A DNA stretch of 64,000 bases, taken from contig NC_039250.1 in assembly GCF_003368295.1 (NCBI RefSeq), forward strand, positions 17,439,440-17,503,439, read 5' to 3'. Origin of the DNA: Carassius auratus. Taxonomy: Eukaryota > Chordata > Actinopteri > Cypriniformes > Cyprinidae. How positions within the stretch are numbered: the stretch's first letter is position 1; each line of letters opens with the position of its first letter. This document shows positions 1 to 11,306 of this stretch, one piece after another. The translations under genes and the position numbers were made by a program. Below the pieces are notes generated by a model. It worked only from the letters and a program-made list of their open reading frames with translations, was not told where the DNA came from and made no database searches.

Positions 1-1025
1 AGAAAGCCACACATCTTTACCTTTATCTTGCGTTTATCTCACTTAGCCTATATTAACGTGAACTTGCGAAAAGCATTTTTGCCTTATCTGGTTAAACAGA
101 CTAAGCATGTTTTGACCTTCAACTGAGGAACTTAAAGAATATGGATCTAAGTGAACTGTAAGAAAAATAGTGCAACAAGGCCAATGCAATATTTTATTGG
201 CATCCAAATCATTAGCCATTAATTTACCAAAACTAAAATAATGAATGTGTTGAAAGCTCACGTTATACTGTGGTCTTCAGTTAACTTCGTTTAACATTTG
301 TGTTCTCTGCAGTCATCTAGTGTGTTTTTTTTTTTTACTGGATTTCAGTAAATGTTTTCACACATACATCATTATTCTTTAAAAATCATGGCACTCCCTA
401 ATTCCTAAAAGCGCTTTATGGTTTAACAAGGACTGTAATTATTCTTCAGCCTGAACACTTGCCACGTTCACAAGCCATGCCAGCTGATAAATCAAGAGAA
501 GGATTCTTTTGTAAAACATGTGGGTCTGCTCAACATAGAAGTTTAACATTGCTACAAGAGATAGTGATCTCAAGCGCCCCTATCCTTCTTCCATTCAACT
601 TAAGTTGACTTCAGCAGAGCGATAGTTTAAACCACCTAGAGACCGGAGGTGGTCTGTTGTCTGAGGGATACAGGTAGGCTTCTGGAAAGATCTCATGATG
701 TACCCTGTAAGAGATGCAGTCTAATCAGTGAGTCATGATCGCTCAACCTGAATGCTGAACTGATAAATCTGATAGAAATAATAACCGAACCACTTTGTGG
801 TCTACACACAAAAATCCTCAACCTTCTAAGAATATTGTTTGCGATACTTTTCCTTCAGGAAGCAACTGCCACGTAGGTCATCAATCACCTGTCTTTAAAA
901 AGCCCTCAGGCATAACCAGAGCTCTTTAGCTATTTCTACAAAGAAATGTCTCAGTAAGTATGTGGATTATATGAATAGCAGTGTGTTTGTTACAGGGGTT
1001 TTAAAATAAGGCATGCATAAATATT
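1..1025. other. intergenic, nothing recognised
   Basis: AT-rich sequence with only short ORFs lacking family features. No exon, RNA gene or repeat terminus could be supported. Confidence 0.5.
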
Positions 1026-1277
1026 GGTAACACTTTTCTTTAGGATCCAAAATCTTCAATCACATTATTTTCTAGCATTATGTTGGCTGTTTATTAGTGC
1101 TTATAAAGCACGTATTAATGCCTTATTCTGCATATTTTAGATCCCTTAATCTCTACCCAATAAGTAAACTAAACTACTTACTATTAATAAGCAGCCGATT
1201 AGGAGTTTATTGAGACAAAAGTTGAAGTTAGCAGTTCGTTAATAGCAGTTGGTTGGTCCATAAACTAAAGTGTGACC
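1026..1277. mobile_element. foldback MITE, GGTAACACTTT termini
   Basis: Left end GGTAACACTTTTCTTTAGGA and right end (reverse complement) GGTCACACTTTAGTTTATGG form imperfect terminal inverted repeats around 250 bp of AT-rich sequence. It resembles a very abundant cyprinid non-autonomous family. No clear TSD. Confidence 0.7.
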
Positions 1278-1375
1278 AAAATGTGTCTCCAAAACATAAA
1301 AAAAAACCTTAAGTTTGGCTGAATATTTTTGAATATGATGCCATTTAAAAGTAAACTTAAACACAACCCTACAAG

Positions 1376-1475
1376 GCAATATTATATTATATTATATTAT
1401 ATTATATTATATTATATTATATTATATTATATTATATTATATTATATTATATTATATTATATTATATTATATTTT
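1376..1475. repeat. (TATTA)n pentanucleotide microsatellite
   Basis: About 19 near-perfect copies of a 5-bp AT unit. A related array in opposite orientation lies 70 bp downstream. Confidence 0.95.
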
Positions 1476-1532
1476 ACACACACAAATGTAATTCTTACCT
1501 TTGTATGTCTGTATGGCTATTTAACAGATATT

Positions 1533-1594
1533 CAAGAGCATATAATATAATATAATATAATATAATATAATATAATATAATATAACATATGCTC
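1533..1594. repeat. (ATAAT)n microsatellite bounded by a 10-bp inverted repeat
   Basis: About nine copies of the reverse-complement unit, bounded by AAGAGCATAT on the left and ATATGCTCTT on the right, exact inverted repeats of each other. Confidence 0.9.
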
Positions 1595-2350
1595 TTATCT
1601 TGTCTTACTGCATAACTTTACACTGATGTTGCTGCAAGAATTTTATCTTAATCAACCGTTCCCATTTGTTGTATGACTGGTGGAAATTATTTCTTATTTC
1701 AGACATCGGTCCGATGACAGAAATTCTCCACTTCCCAGTTGAAATGATTCAAACCAGTTTCAGCTATTATCTAAGACTCAAACCTGTCCAGCGAACTCTG
1801 ACTTTGACATCAAACTAGTTCTGGATCTGGCCCCTTTCTTTCAGTTGAAGCTTGCAGATCCACCCAAGCAGGGCATATCCACCCGCATATTTCTATCTCC
1901 ACAACAATGTCATGCCACTTAATAATAGTAATCTGTGTGGTGACATTGTTTTGGTTTGTGAGATAAGAGCAGCGTAGATACAGGGTTCTCCTCCGTAAAG
2001 ACCGCAGGTTCACCTAATGCCACCCACTCGGCCCGGCTCCAGAGAAACTCTGGAATTTTCAGCGTCTGTCCATTTCTGTCTCTTCGTATCAATATCCTCA
2101 CTTTACCAAAATATGTTTTCTGTTACACCCTAATTTACCCATCAAAGTCTACTTCTGATACTGTACGCGCAAACACATTTCGTTGTGATGTCATGTGAAA
2201 ACATTTATGGGATTGGCTTCAATGCCATTCTCTTCTTAAATATGTTCAATATGTTAGTCAATTGGCAGAGAGAATGAAATGTGTGTGTTGTTATTATTGT
2301 CAACAAGCAAACCTTTTTTAAGTCTTGAAAAAAGCTAAACTATTTTAACT
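1595..2350. other. intergenic, nothing recognised
   Basis: No supported exon or repeat terminus. Two overlapping short minus ORFs here lack family features. Confidence 0.4.
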
Positions 2351-2356
2351 GACAGC

Positions 2357-2460
2357 TAAAGAGATAGTTCACTAAAATTTAATTTATATCATGATTAAGT
2401 CACCCTCATGTTTTTACAAACCTGACTGACTTACTTTCTTCTGTGGAATACAAAAGCAGT
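2357..2460 (+). repeat. copy of the GGGATAGTTCA interspersed repeat
   Basis: Begins aaagagatagttcac and runs through tcaccctcatg to cttctgtggaatac, the usual order in this abundant fish repeat. Related copies occur at 7136, 15118, 28617 (minus), 30158, 33776 and 43430. Confidence 0.7.
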
Positions 2461-2518
2461 CTTACTGCCTCTGCTTTCCTTTTAAGGACATTTCACTGCT
2501 TATGACTTCCGACAATCT

Positions 2519-2522
2519 AAAA

Positions 2523-2569
<47 letters not shown>

Positions 2570-2576
2570 AATAAAA
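2519..2576. repeat. (AAAT)n microsatellite
   Basis: About 13 copies of a tetranucleotide AAAT/TAAA unit. Confidence 0.95.
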
Positions 2577-3199
2577 AATAATTAATAAAAAAATAGAAAA
2601 GTTCTTTGGCAATTGAAAATAAAAGTACAAACATGCATTCATACATATTAAGAATGAAATAAAAAATAAGAAATCCGAATTTGGAATATCAGGTTTTTCA
2701 CCATTGATCATTGTCTGTGTAGTGTATCCAGAATGGGAATTACTGTAATGGATGAGGTTTGAATACTGAAAGCTGGATTGGACGATTTTCAATGAAAACT
2801 GAAATCACTGACACTCTCACAAAAGTATCATTTGAATTTAAAAGTCTCAGAAATACAGATCAGAAGTCATATATTTTAACAGCTTTAAATAAAATTTACC
2901 AGCTAGAAAAGAAAAGAGAAGCATACAGTGAAAATAATAACATCATTTTTCTATAAACGACATCCAGCACCACTGTTCATTTACAGACCTGTGTCACTTG
3001 TGTCAGAGATAGCTGTTTGTCTCAGATCAACCTGCTGTCAAGCCACACCTTATTTATTCAAAATGCATTATGTAAAATGTTCATCCCCAGTAATTACTAA
3101 AGTACTTGTCTACAGTACATAATTTATTGCCTTTCAACTTCTGTATGTCGATGACTTGTAGATTACTGGAAACATTTCTTCGAAGTTATAGGCCCTTTA

Positions 3200-3490
3200 A
3201 AACACTTCCTTGTGCCAGTGGACTGGGGTGAACAGCAGATCTCAATTTTCGGCTCCGTTAAGTTTCTGAGTCTCTACAGGTGGAGGTCAAAGTGGGTGGA
3301 GCTGCTGCCCCCCAGGTGTGACGGAGAACGAACAAAGCTCTTGATCATGACTCAGTCACCTCATCTAACACCTGCCAATCAAACTAGACTGCACTCTCAC
3401 GCAAGTACGGGTGGAGTTAACTGTTAGATGAAACTTACCCCAGAATATATACTGCTCCATACCAGGCAGTTAACAACCTTGGAGACAGTT
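3200..3490 (+). promoter_or_regulatory. promoter-like unique block (AP-1, CCAAT, TATA)
   Basis: A higher-GC, non-repetitive stretch. It holds TGACTCA (about 3349-3355), gCCAATca (about 3374) and a TATATA box (about 3446) in plus-strand order with plausible promoter spacing; initiation would fall near 3475. No coding exon follows, so it may be an lncRNA promoter, an enhancer, or chance. Confidence 0.3.
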
Positions 3491-3559
3491 TTCACTTCTG
3501 AAGTGGGGAATTTGGTACAGTTATGTCTTTGAAAGAAGAGAGGCTGATTTTATTTGATT

Positions 3560-3830
3560 AGAAAATACAGTAAAAACTAATTGTCATATTGTGAAATATG
3601 ATTGCAATGTAAAATAGCTGCTTTCTATGTTTATATATTTATTCCTGTGATTTAAAGCTGAGTTTTCAGCATCCTCACTCCAGTCTTCATTGTCACATGA
3701 GCCTCTCAGAAATAAGCCTTCAGATGAGTTTATAATCAATGTAGAAAACAGCTGTGCTGCTTAAATGTTTGTAAAAAAAAAAAAAAAAAAGATTGAAAGA
3801 CCAGCATTTTATTATTTTATTGTATGTAAA
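3560..3830 (+). repeat. copy of the 'CCAGTCTTCAGTGTCACATGA' interspersed repeat
   Basis: Contains ttattcctgtgat, ttttcagcatcctcactcc and tgtcacatgagc, core blocks of a very common teleost repeat. Further copies lie at 41590 (minus), 48310, 52130 (minus) and 62560, and a fragment at about 5140-5320. Confidence 0.75.
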
Positions 3831-4439
3831 AGCCTGACACAGTGACTCATTATTAGATAAATTATGATCAAAAGAATGAAAATAAATGATTTAATCTTAA
3901 ATGCCAGATAATAAATATAAAACATACTTTCAATCTAAACACGAAAATATCCCAGCAATGTTACAAACTGTGCTTAAAACAGCCTGCAATGAAATGTTTG
4001 AGATTTCAAAATGAAATATTTCGTAGCAACATTGATTTTATAGCTCTATGCTTGTACTGAATGTCAAAAATGTTTCATTTGCATTTTAGAAGAAGCATCT
4101 GAGACAAAGAATTTATATGGCACTTAAAATAACTGCATTCTTTACATGCATGTCTCTTGAGTTATGAAAGAGAAACATCAGAGTAATTTTCCTCTGTACA
4201 GGTGTCACTCCCACATTGACAGTTTATGACTATTTGACTGACTTCCAAAAACACTGCCTAAGCCATTTCACAATTCACAATTATTCATCCAAACCATTAC
4301 CCACTCAACGACAACATTGCAGATCATTCCCTCTGATCTCAACTTAATGTGGCGGCTCTCTAAGCGAGGAAGATGCTGTAGTCTCTATTTAAGGGTAAAC
4401 AGGATTATCACATTCTTTTCAGGATTATCACAATAACTT

Positions 4440-4760
4440 TTATTCTAGCTCTTGCCACCGCTGCCATGTCATGAAGGCGCTGTGTGTTTCGTTGTGAAAG
4501 TGAAGCTACTTTGTTTGGTCTTCCAAAAGAGGACACAACTAGAAATCAGTGGATACGTTGTATTTGCAACACTGTTCCAGAACAGTTCAACTGCATATAT
4601 GTTAACTGCACATCTGAGTCACAGTCACACCCAATCACAACACACTGGATAGCTGGCCAATCAGAGCACACCTCACTTTTCTGAACGATGAGCTTTGTAA
4701 AAAAACGATGTGTTTCAGAAAGGCACGGCATAGAGGAGAAACAATAATGTAAAGTATGTG
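4440..4760 (+). mobile_element. THAP-domain-like coding relic
   Basis: In one frame near 4480-4600 the translation has FRCESEATLFGLPKEDTTRN followed by QW and VPEQFN. This recalls the N-terminal half of a THAP zinc finger (paired Cys, an F-x-x-P-K step, R..W helix), as used by P-element-like transposases. The downstream CxxH half is degenerate. Probably a dead transposon exon. Confidence 0.4.
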
Positions 4761-5021
4761 TAAAATAATTTGTTTTTTGAACCTTAAACCGCATAAACAC
4801 ATTGCATTACACCAAATGCACGAAATAATGTTCTTTTTAGCAACATCATATGACACCTTTCATAAAATACAACTAGTAACTTATAGTTAATGTCAGCTTA
4901 GGTCCATTAAATAATATAACTTTTAATGAATTAGAAAATGTTGACATTAACATTAGATTAAGATAACATTAATAAATTATTTATTTATTTCTTTTTTTAT
5001 TATTAGTTCATGTAAGCATGA

Positions 5022-5049
5022 GCACACACACACACACACACACACACAT
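5022..5049. repeat. (CA)n microsatellite
   Basis: About 13 CA dinucleotides in plain sequence. Confidence 0.9.
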
Positions 5050-5329
5050 GCATTATCAAAACTTTTGAAAACTGTCTGCTACTTAATTTTGTTAATGTGG
5101 AAACCAGAATACATGTTTTTCTGACCACTTATTTTTTTATATATGTGGAAACTATAGTACTTTTTTAAAATCTTTGATGAATCGAAACGTCAAAAGAACA
5201 GTATTTCTTTCATTAGTTAATTTGTTCATTTATTCATTCATTTTATTTATTTGTAATAATATAAATTTCTTTCCTCTCACTTCTTTTAAATTTAATGCAG
5301 AATAAAGTTTATAAAAGTATTCATTTTAA

Positions 5330-6990
5330 TCCTACTATTAACTGATTATATATGAATTATACTTATTATTAAATCTTCTGTGTATTTAGGCTGTCTTCTT
5401 TTCATGTAAATTCAGAGTGACTTCTCTGCATATTCTGTTGTTGAACAAAAATACACTTCCTACTGACTCGCTAAACACGGTTGTCTAAAACTAACATTTT
5501 CGTAAACCAACTAATATTGGTCAGTGATCAGCAAATAAACGTGATTCACTTCCTCTGTAGCAATCATCACATCTTTTGTGTGTTTTGTGACAGCGCCGGC
5601 GTGTTGAGTCTGAACGATGAAGACAGAAACCTGTAAACACGCTGATAAGGGTCAGCGGGGTAAGGTCAGTTTATGGGAAATACAGGTTTTAAACGGTGTC
5701 AGGCAAGCATTCAATGAACAAACCTTTGCAATTTGCTTTAAAAAAATTCACTTTTCTTAGATTGATGGTTAACTGTATTATTGATGGACATTTCTCATCT
5801 GATTTCAGATGCTCGGCTTTCTATTGTTTGTCTTGTTCTGCACTCACACCTCCAAAGACACTGAAGAAACACGTCACATGCCCAGAACATTTCGATGAGC
5901 CTCATTGTTGTTCTCCTTTGCTTTTAGCACACACACCCTTTGTGAAAACACTGCAGCAGATCTGAGCAGCAGGGCATCCTCACCTCTAATGAAGCTCTAT
6001 TCAGTGATTGGGTGAGGTCGTCATTCTTTCCAGTGGTGATTATTAGATATTGTTCCAGGGAACCACACCTGACCTGACTGTCAACATTGCAAGCGCGTCC
6101 ATTATCATCTGTTCTGATGGGGAAAATCTGATGCCTTTCTGAGTGTTAGAAAGTCAAGTTTGCTTGAAGCAGATGATGATCTCCTGTATCTGAACATCGC
6201 TGCTTCATGAATATGTCTATGCAGAACTCACACCAGAATGCTAGGGGGTTTCCAAGGGGGTTCTGGGTGGTTTCTGAGGGGTGTTCTAGGTGGATGCTTT
6301 CTGGCATCTTCTGAGTGGTTACTTTTAGGTTTCTATTGTGTTCTGGGTGGTCTCTAAGGGATTCAGGGTGTTCTGGATGGTTGCTTACTGGCACTTTTTA
6401 GGGTGTTATAGGTGGTTGCTTGGGGGTTCCTTCTAGGGTGTTCTGAATTGTTGCTAAGGGGGTTTCTAGCTGCTTGAAGTTGTTTCTTTAGCTGGTATCA
6501 GAATATGTGAGTGGAGTGGATTGGAAGTGGAGCGGTGTGATTTTTCACTGATGCGAGGAGTGGATTTTTTTGAAAGTCAGAGCATTGTGGTTTTCACTCG
6601 CTCCAAGAGTGCTCCACAACCGCTCCATCACAATTAATGCCAACAGCCCATAATATAGCTGCATTTTATCAAGAATTCACACATTAAAAGTCATAGCAAG
6701 CTTGACCGATATGTGGATCACTCAAATTGGAAAGAAGGTGAAGGTTATAATGACGGCGATAGACGAGTCCTCGAGGTTATATATCTTTAGCATGTGGACA
6801 CTCAATAATGATTGGTTGAATCCACATTTAGAACAGTTTATTGTTCAGGTAGTTAATCTCCGCTCTAAACTAATGCGGGGCTATATTGCCACACACAACA
6901 CATAAGCTTGCACATAATGTAAAGATTGCGTGCAGATAGAAACATTCAGGAGTGCAGAAAAGTATTGTCAGCGCTATCCTGTGATTTATC
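5330..6990. other. intergenic, no gene recognised
   Basis: No supported exon. At 6240-6470 there is a degenerate GGTTTCTAGGGGGTTCT-like short tandem pattern, a decayed minisatellite. ORFs here (for example 5696-5965) have no recognisable domain. Confidence 0.4.
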
Positions 6991-6995
6991 AGCTT

Positions 6996-7077
6996 AAAAA
7001 CAGAAAGTTACAACATATTCTTTCTGTTTGTGATTACATCACAAACAGAAAAAATAAGTTGTAACTTTCTGTTTTTT
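6996..7077. repeat. near-perfect 39-bp hairpin with 3-nt loop
   Basis: Left arm 6996-7034 and right arm 7038-7077 are reverse complements apart from two mismatches and one extra base in a T run, separated by only tac. Probably a foldback element or a replication-generated quasi-palindrome. Confidence 0.9.
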
Positions 7078-7135
7078 CTCCAACCTTCAGCTTCGCCGTA
7101 GTAGAGACGATGCACAGTGAGTTAAACATTCATTT

Positions 7136-7300
7136 GAAGGGATAGTTCATCCAAAAATTAAAATTCCGTCACTCTCATATCAGTCCAAACCCGTAAGACC
7201 TTCATTCATCTTCTGAACACAAATATAGATATTTGATGAAATCCAAGAGCTTTCTGACCCTCCATAGACAGAAATGTACAGAAAAAGACTGAAACTTTTT
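7136..7300 (+). repeat. copy of the GGGATAGTTCA repeat
   Basis: Starts aagggatagttcatccaaaa and continues with the typical ccaaacccgtaagacc and cttctgaacac blocks. Confidence 0.75.
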
Positions 7301-7399
7301 ATGGCCCAGAAGGATATTGTAAAAAAATGTCCATGTGACATAATTTTATGAAGCAACGAGAATACTATTTGTGTGCAAAAATACAAAAATGTTTTTGAT

Positions 7400-9097
7400 C
7401 AGTAGAAACACCCTCACATTAGCGTTAACTAGTTATTGTTGTTGTTTTTTGATGCAAAGGTGATATAATACAAAGCGTAGTTTTACAAATGTGCAAACCT
7501 TTTTTTTTTTGTCTGAAAACCGTTAAAACATGTCATCACAGTCTTGTCAAAAGGATCATTATTGAATGCCACTCACATAATCTGGCTGGTATAGCAAGCC
7601 GTTCCAGTTGAAAAATGCCCAAGACCCCTTTAAAACCAGATCAGACAGTTCAAACAAGTGCCCTATATAAAAGCTCACTCAAATTCCTTACTCAAAATAG
7701 TATGAAATAGCTCACATTGGCAAATACCAAAACAAACCTCCCATTATGCTCTATTTTCAGTTGCGTTTTTTCTTTCTTTCTTATTTTTTTTTTTTTATCA
7801 TTTTGACTGAGCAAGGGGTGATGTTTAACTAAATGACATTTATCTCAATAAAGACGCTATCAGGTGAGACCTTCATAGCCTACATGGACGACTTCCCCTT
7901 TGTAACACATGCTCCATGAACCCTAAGCTATGACTGTGATACTGTTTAAAAAAAGAGATCTTTCTTTGTTCGCTAAGAGTGCTTGTGTACAATGAACACA
8001 TTAGAGTACAACCAAGCATGAGGAAGGAGCGCATGTTTGTATCATTCAGTCAAAACGAATGGCTAGAATTCCAGCAGTACTGCAGCTTCATACTGATAAA
8101 AGATAGTTTACAGCCTGCCCACGAGTCTGTGTTTAAACGTCTGAGTATGAGACTATGAGCTGTGTGACTGCATGCGCTCCGACTGACCCGCTCACAGGAT
8201 CACACCAGCCCTGACCTTTGACCCCATCAGGAGTGACCAATCATGCCCAGGCAGGGTCAGAGAGCTGGCTCGACATTATCATGACTGATTCACGCATTGC
8301 TCTACCCAGCAGCCCTGTAACAGGCCATTTAGCAGTGTGGAACAGACACGGCTATTAATCAGATGCTTGGCACTCACCAGGACGTTTAAGTAGAAGAGAT
8401 TCCAGTTATTATTATTATTATCTCACCTCAGTAGTGGCTTCTTTGAATTATTTTACATTTTATGCTACGACAACTACATTAGCAGATGTTTCTATTTATT
8501 TTCCTCAATAACACTGCGCTAGTGAACCTTCATGCAAAAAAAAAAAAAAAAACTCTTCAGAGCAAAGGACAAGAGTTGATTCCTCTTGAATTTATTGATT
8601 AAAACGTTTAAATTTTAAATTAGACATTTAAGAAGCGAACATTCAGTCGTCATCCGTTCACTGTCTTGTCTTATTCTTTAATGGGACATAAAACTTCACA
8701 TTTGTATTGAATGTATTAGCTCTTCTTTTCCATAATATAAGCTTTTATTATTATGTTTTTAATTTTTTAGCATAATAGTCCCTGGTATTCTTTTAACCTT
8801 TTCTTGATTGTGAGAAAGAAGTGCATTTAATTGTATTCCATGTGAATTTATAGTGGACCAAAATATATAAGTAGGCTATATAACTAAATATTATAGGCTA
8901 CTTGCAGATAATTAATAACATGAATTACATAAAAGGCCAGTTAAGTGAACTTTAAGGGATTTAAGTGACTTTAAGAGAGACCCTTTTGTGATTATGTTTC
9001 TAACACATTTAAATTCACTTTGAAAAGCACACTTTGTAATTATATCAAATAATTACTTTAAAGCCCATTTAAAGTGTTATTTTTTTCTCATGATTTA
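7400..9097. other. intergenic, one regulatory-looking block
   Basis: No coding exon. Most is AT-rich without recognisable repeats; 8150-8400 is unique, higher in GC and contains a DR1 motif listed separately. Confidence 0.4.
8212..8225 (-). promoter_or_regulatory. DR1 nuclear-receptor motif
   Basis: TGACCTTTGACCCC reads GGGGTCAAAGGTCA on the minus strand, a canonical DR1 (HNF4/RXR/PPAR type) site in a unique higher-GC stretch. Function is not shown. Confidence 0.4.
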
Positions 9098-9109
9098 TGG
9101 AAGTACACA

Positions 9110-9303
9110 ACCCGATCTCACGGCAATTCGTACGTTTTACGAGGTGGCTTATTCGTATGAATTTTTAACGAATGACCTACACCTAACACCTAACCGTCAC
9201 TGGGGCTTAGACAAATCGTATAAAATTGTACGAGTGAGGTCGTAGAAATTCGTACGAATAAGCCACCTCGTAAAATACGTACGATTTTGCTGTGAGATAG
9301 CGT
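9110..9303. mobile_element. foldback MITE with 12-bp TSD
   Basis: Arms of about 60-70 bp containing TTTTACGAGGTGGCTTATTC are inverted at the two ends. The element is flanked by exact direct repeats TGGAAGTACACA at 9098-9109 and 9304-9315. Length about 194 bp, no coding sequence. Confidence 0.9.
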
Positions 9304-9315
9304 TGGAAGTACACA

Positions 9316-10768
9316 TATTTTGATGTGTTGACTAACATACTAAAGCACTTGTAGAGTACTTGATTTTCATTTTCATTTTAATTTAAAGTTAATGTATTTT
9401 AGATGTAAGAAATTGCAGCTTCATCATTACAAATGTGCAGTTATACATGACATACAATTTTACAAATAAAGTGACATTAATAAAAGTGTTATTATCTTAG
9501 GTCTCAAAAATGCTTGTCAGCATTCAACAGTTCACTTTAAGCATATATCAAAGACAATAGAAGAAACTATGAAATTATATATAAAAATGTATGTTAAAGC
9601 ACTCTTACATGAGGAAAATCAAGCAAATACTGTATGTTCGACGCATTGCATCATTCAGAAGTGGACCTGCCAGTTGTTGCTAAACACCATGGAAATCTAT
9701 TTTCTATTTCAAAATTGTGTTTTGCTTGTGAAGATTGATGTCATCAGATTAGACGAGCTGTCATTGCTCTTCTCACACCTGTTGTTCAAAGTGGGATACG
9801 TCCTTTTGAAACTAATGAGCACTCAAACTACTCCCTAAATATTTTACACTCCACCCTTTTCTGTGTATATAGATGTACGTAAGCCAAAATGCTTTATCGA
9901 TGCGCACACTTAAATGCTGATCTTGCCCAACACACACACACACAAAGAATAATAACAGAGAAGCACATAAAAACACTCATTGTCTTGTAAACTGACTGAA
10001 GGAGCGTCGTCCTCAAACATGTTGTCAAACTGGCTCTTCAAAATACACAGTCAGATCTGTGATTTATTAGTCACTATTCAGAAGTGGATACAAGTCAGAA
10101 GCAATATGAGACTGCAATACTGTTTGAATTGTATAGGGTAAGCTGTGCCATTCTTCACTTAAAGCTTTTTCCTGGCAAAGAGAAAATAACTATTATTATT
10201 TATTCTTATAATTATTTATAGTTGTGTGGAAACGCAGTGTGTGAAAACAACCAGCCTATAATGGTAAAAATCCACCCACTCATTGTTTTATCATTCCAAA
10301 AAATCATAACCAGTCTCTCCACACAAGCAGTTCCAGACTATGACATCATAGTTGGTGAAAGCCCCGCCCATTTGTGATGCTCTCTGCCCTATTAGCATAT
10401 ACACAGCCCTGAATGAGAAGCAGTGGTCCGCCATTACTGTTTTCGTGCCTGTTTTTACTAATGCTGCCTTCATGTGCTCCCAGAATGATTGTTAACAGGA
10501 ATGTGGAAATAAAAATTGCATTTGGAAGCAATGTGTAAGGTTAAAACTTAGATAAAACTTAGCATACACACTCTAGGGACATCAGAGAACAATTTACTAT
10601 ATTTTATCAATGCATTCTACGGCACCTTTAATAATTTTTTAATGTATCGAAACTTTGAGAATGAATTTTTAACACTGTAATATTTTAGTAAAGCTATGTA
10701 TTTGCTGACTAATCTAAGCGCCTCTGATTGGCCAAAGCATTCCTAAGTTCAACAAGTTCAACTACTAA
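9316..10768. other. intergenic, repeat-derived in part
   Basis: No exon supported. About 10260-10640 looks like a dispersed repeat (gccccgcccatttgtgatg, ending gcacctttaa) but I could not define both termini. Confidence 0.35.
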
Positions 10769-10773
10769 GTTTG

Positions 10774-11301
10774 TGTCATGATTCTGCCCTTGTGTCCTTG
10801 GTTTTTCCCTAGTCTTGAGGCAGGATCATGACAGACCCATGTTTTGTGTACAAGCACATGGCCTTGTCTTTGGGCCATGTGCTTGTGTTGTCTCGTTCCC
10901 TTGCCCCGCCCCCCTTGTTAACCTAGTCGTGTCGTGATTGTCCTATCTGTGCCACCTGTCGTGTCTTAATTGTTCCCCTATTTAGATCTCCTAGTGTGCT
11001 CTGTCTTTCGTTGGTTCATTTGTGTGTGTTCCTCATATGTGTTCCTACCTGTCAGCCTTGTGAAAGAGTATTCCCCTTTGAGATATTGTATCCTGTATAA
11101 CCGTGAGTGTTATTTGTAGTTAGTGTTCTCCTGTTTTGAGTCTTTGTTTATCTTGTTTAATCAGTCCTATTTAGTATTTGTTGTATCTGCCATAGTCCTG
11201 TTTTCCCCCTCGTGGGTTTTTGTTTTCCCTTTTTGTAAATAAACCCTTTTGTGTTGAGAATCCTGTCTGCACTTGAGTTCCTCCCTTACCAATCCCTGAC
11301 A
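10774..11301 (+). mobile_element. solo LTR, Ty3/Gypsy-like, 528 bp
   Basis: Starts TGTCATGATTC and ends AATCCCTGACA (TG...CA termini with TGTCA/TGACA inverted ends). It is flanked by a perfect 5-bp duplication GTTTG (10769-10773 and 11302-11306). It includes a CTATTTAGA TATA-like box and AATAAA near the 3' end. No internal gag/pol remains, so it is a product of LTR-LTR recombination. Superfamily inferred from TSD length. Confidence 0.9.
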
Positions 11302-11306
11302 GTTTG

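Noticed and set aside
6996..7077. Possible microRNA precursor
   Set aside because: The loop is only 3 nt and the arms are almost perfectly paired, unlike a typical pre-miRNA.
10774..11301. Possible intact retrovirus-like element
   Set aside because: Only one LTR with its own TSD is present and no gag, pol or env sequence lies next to it.
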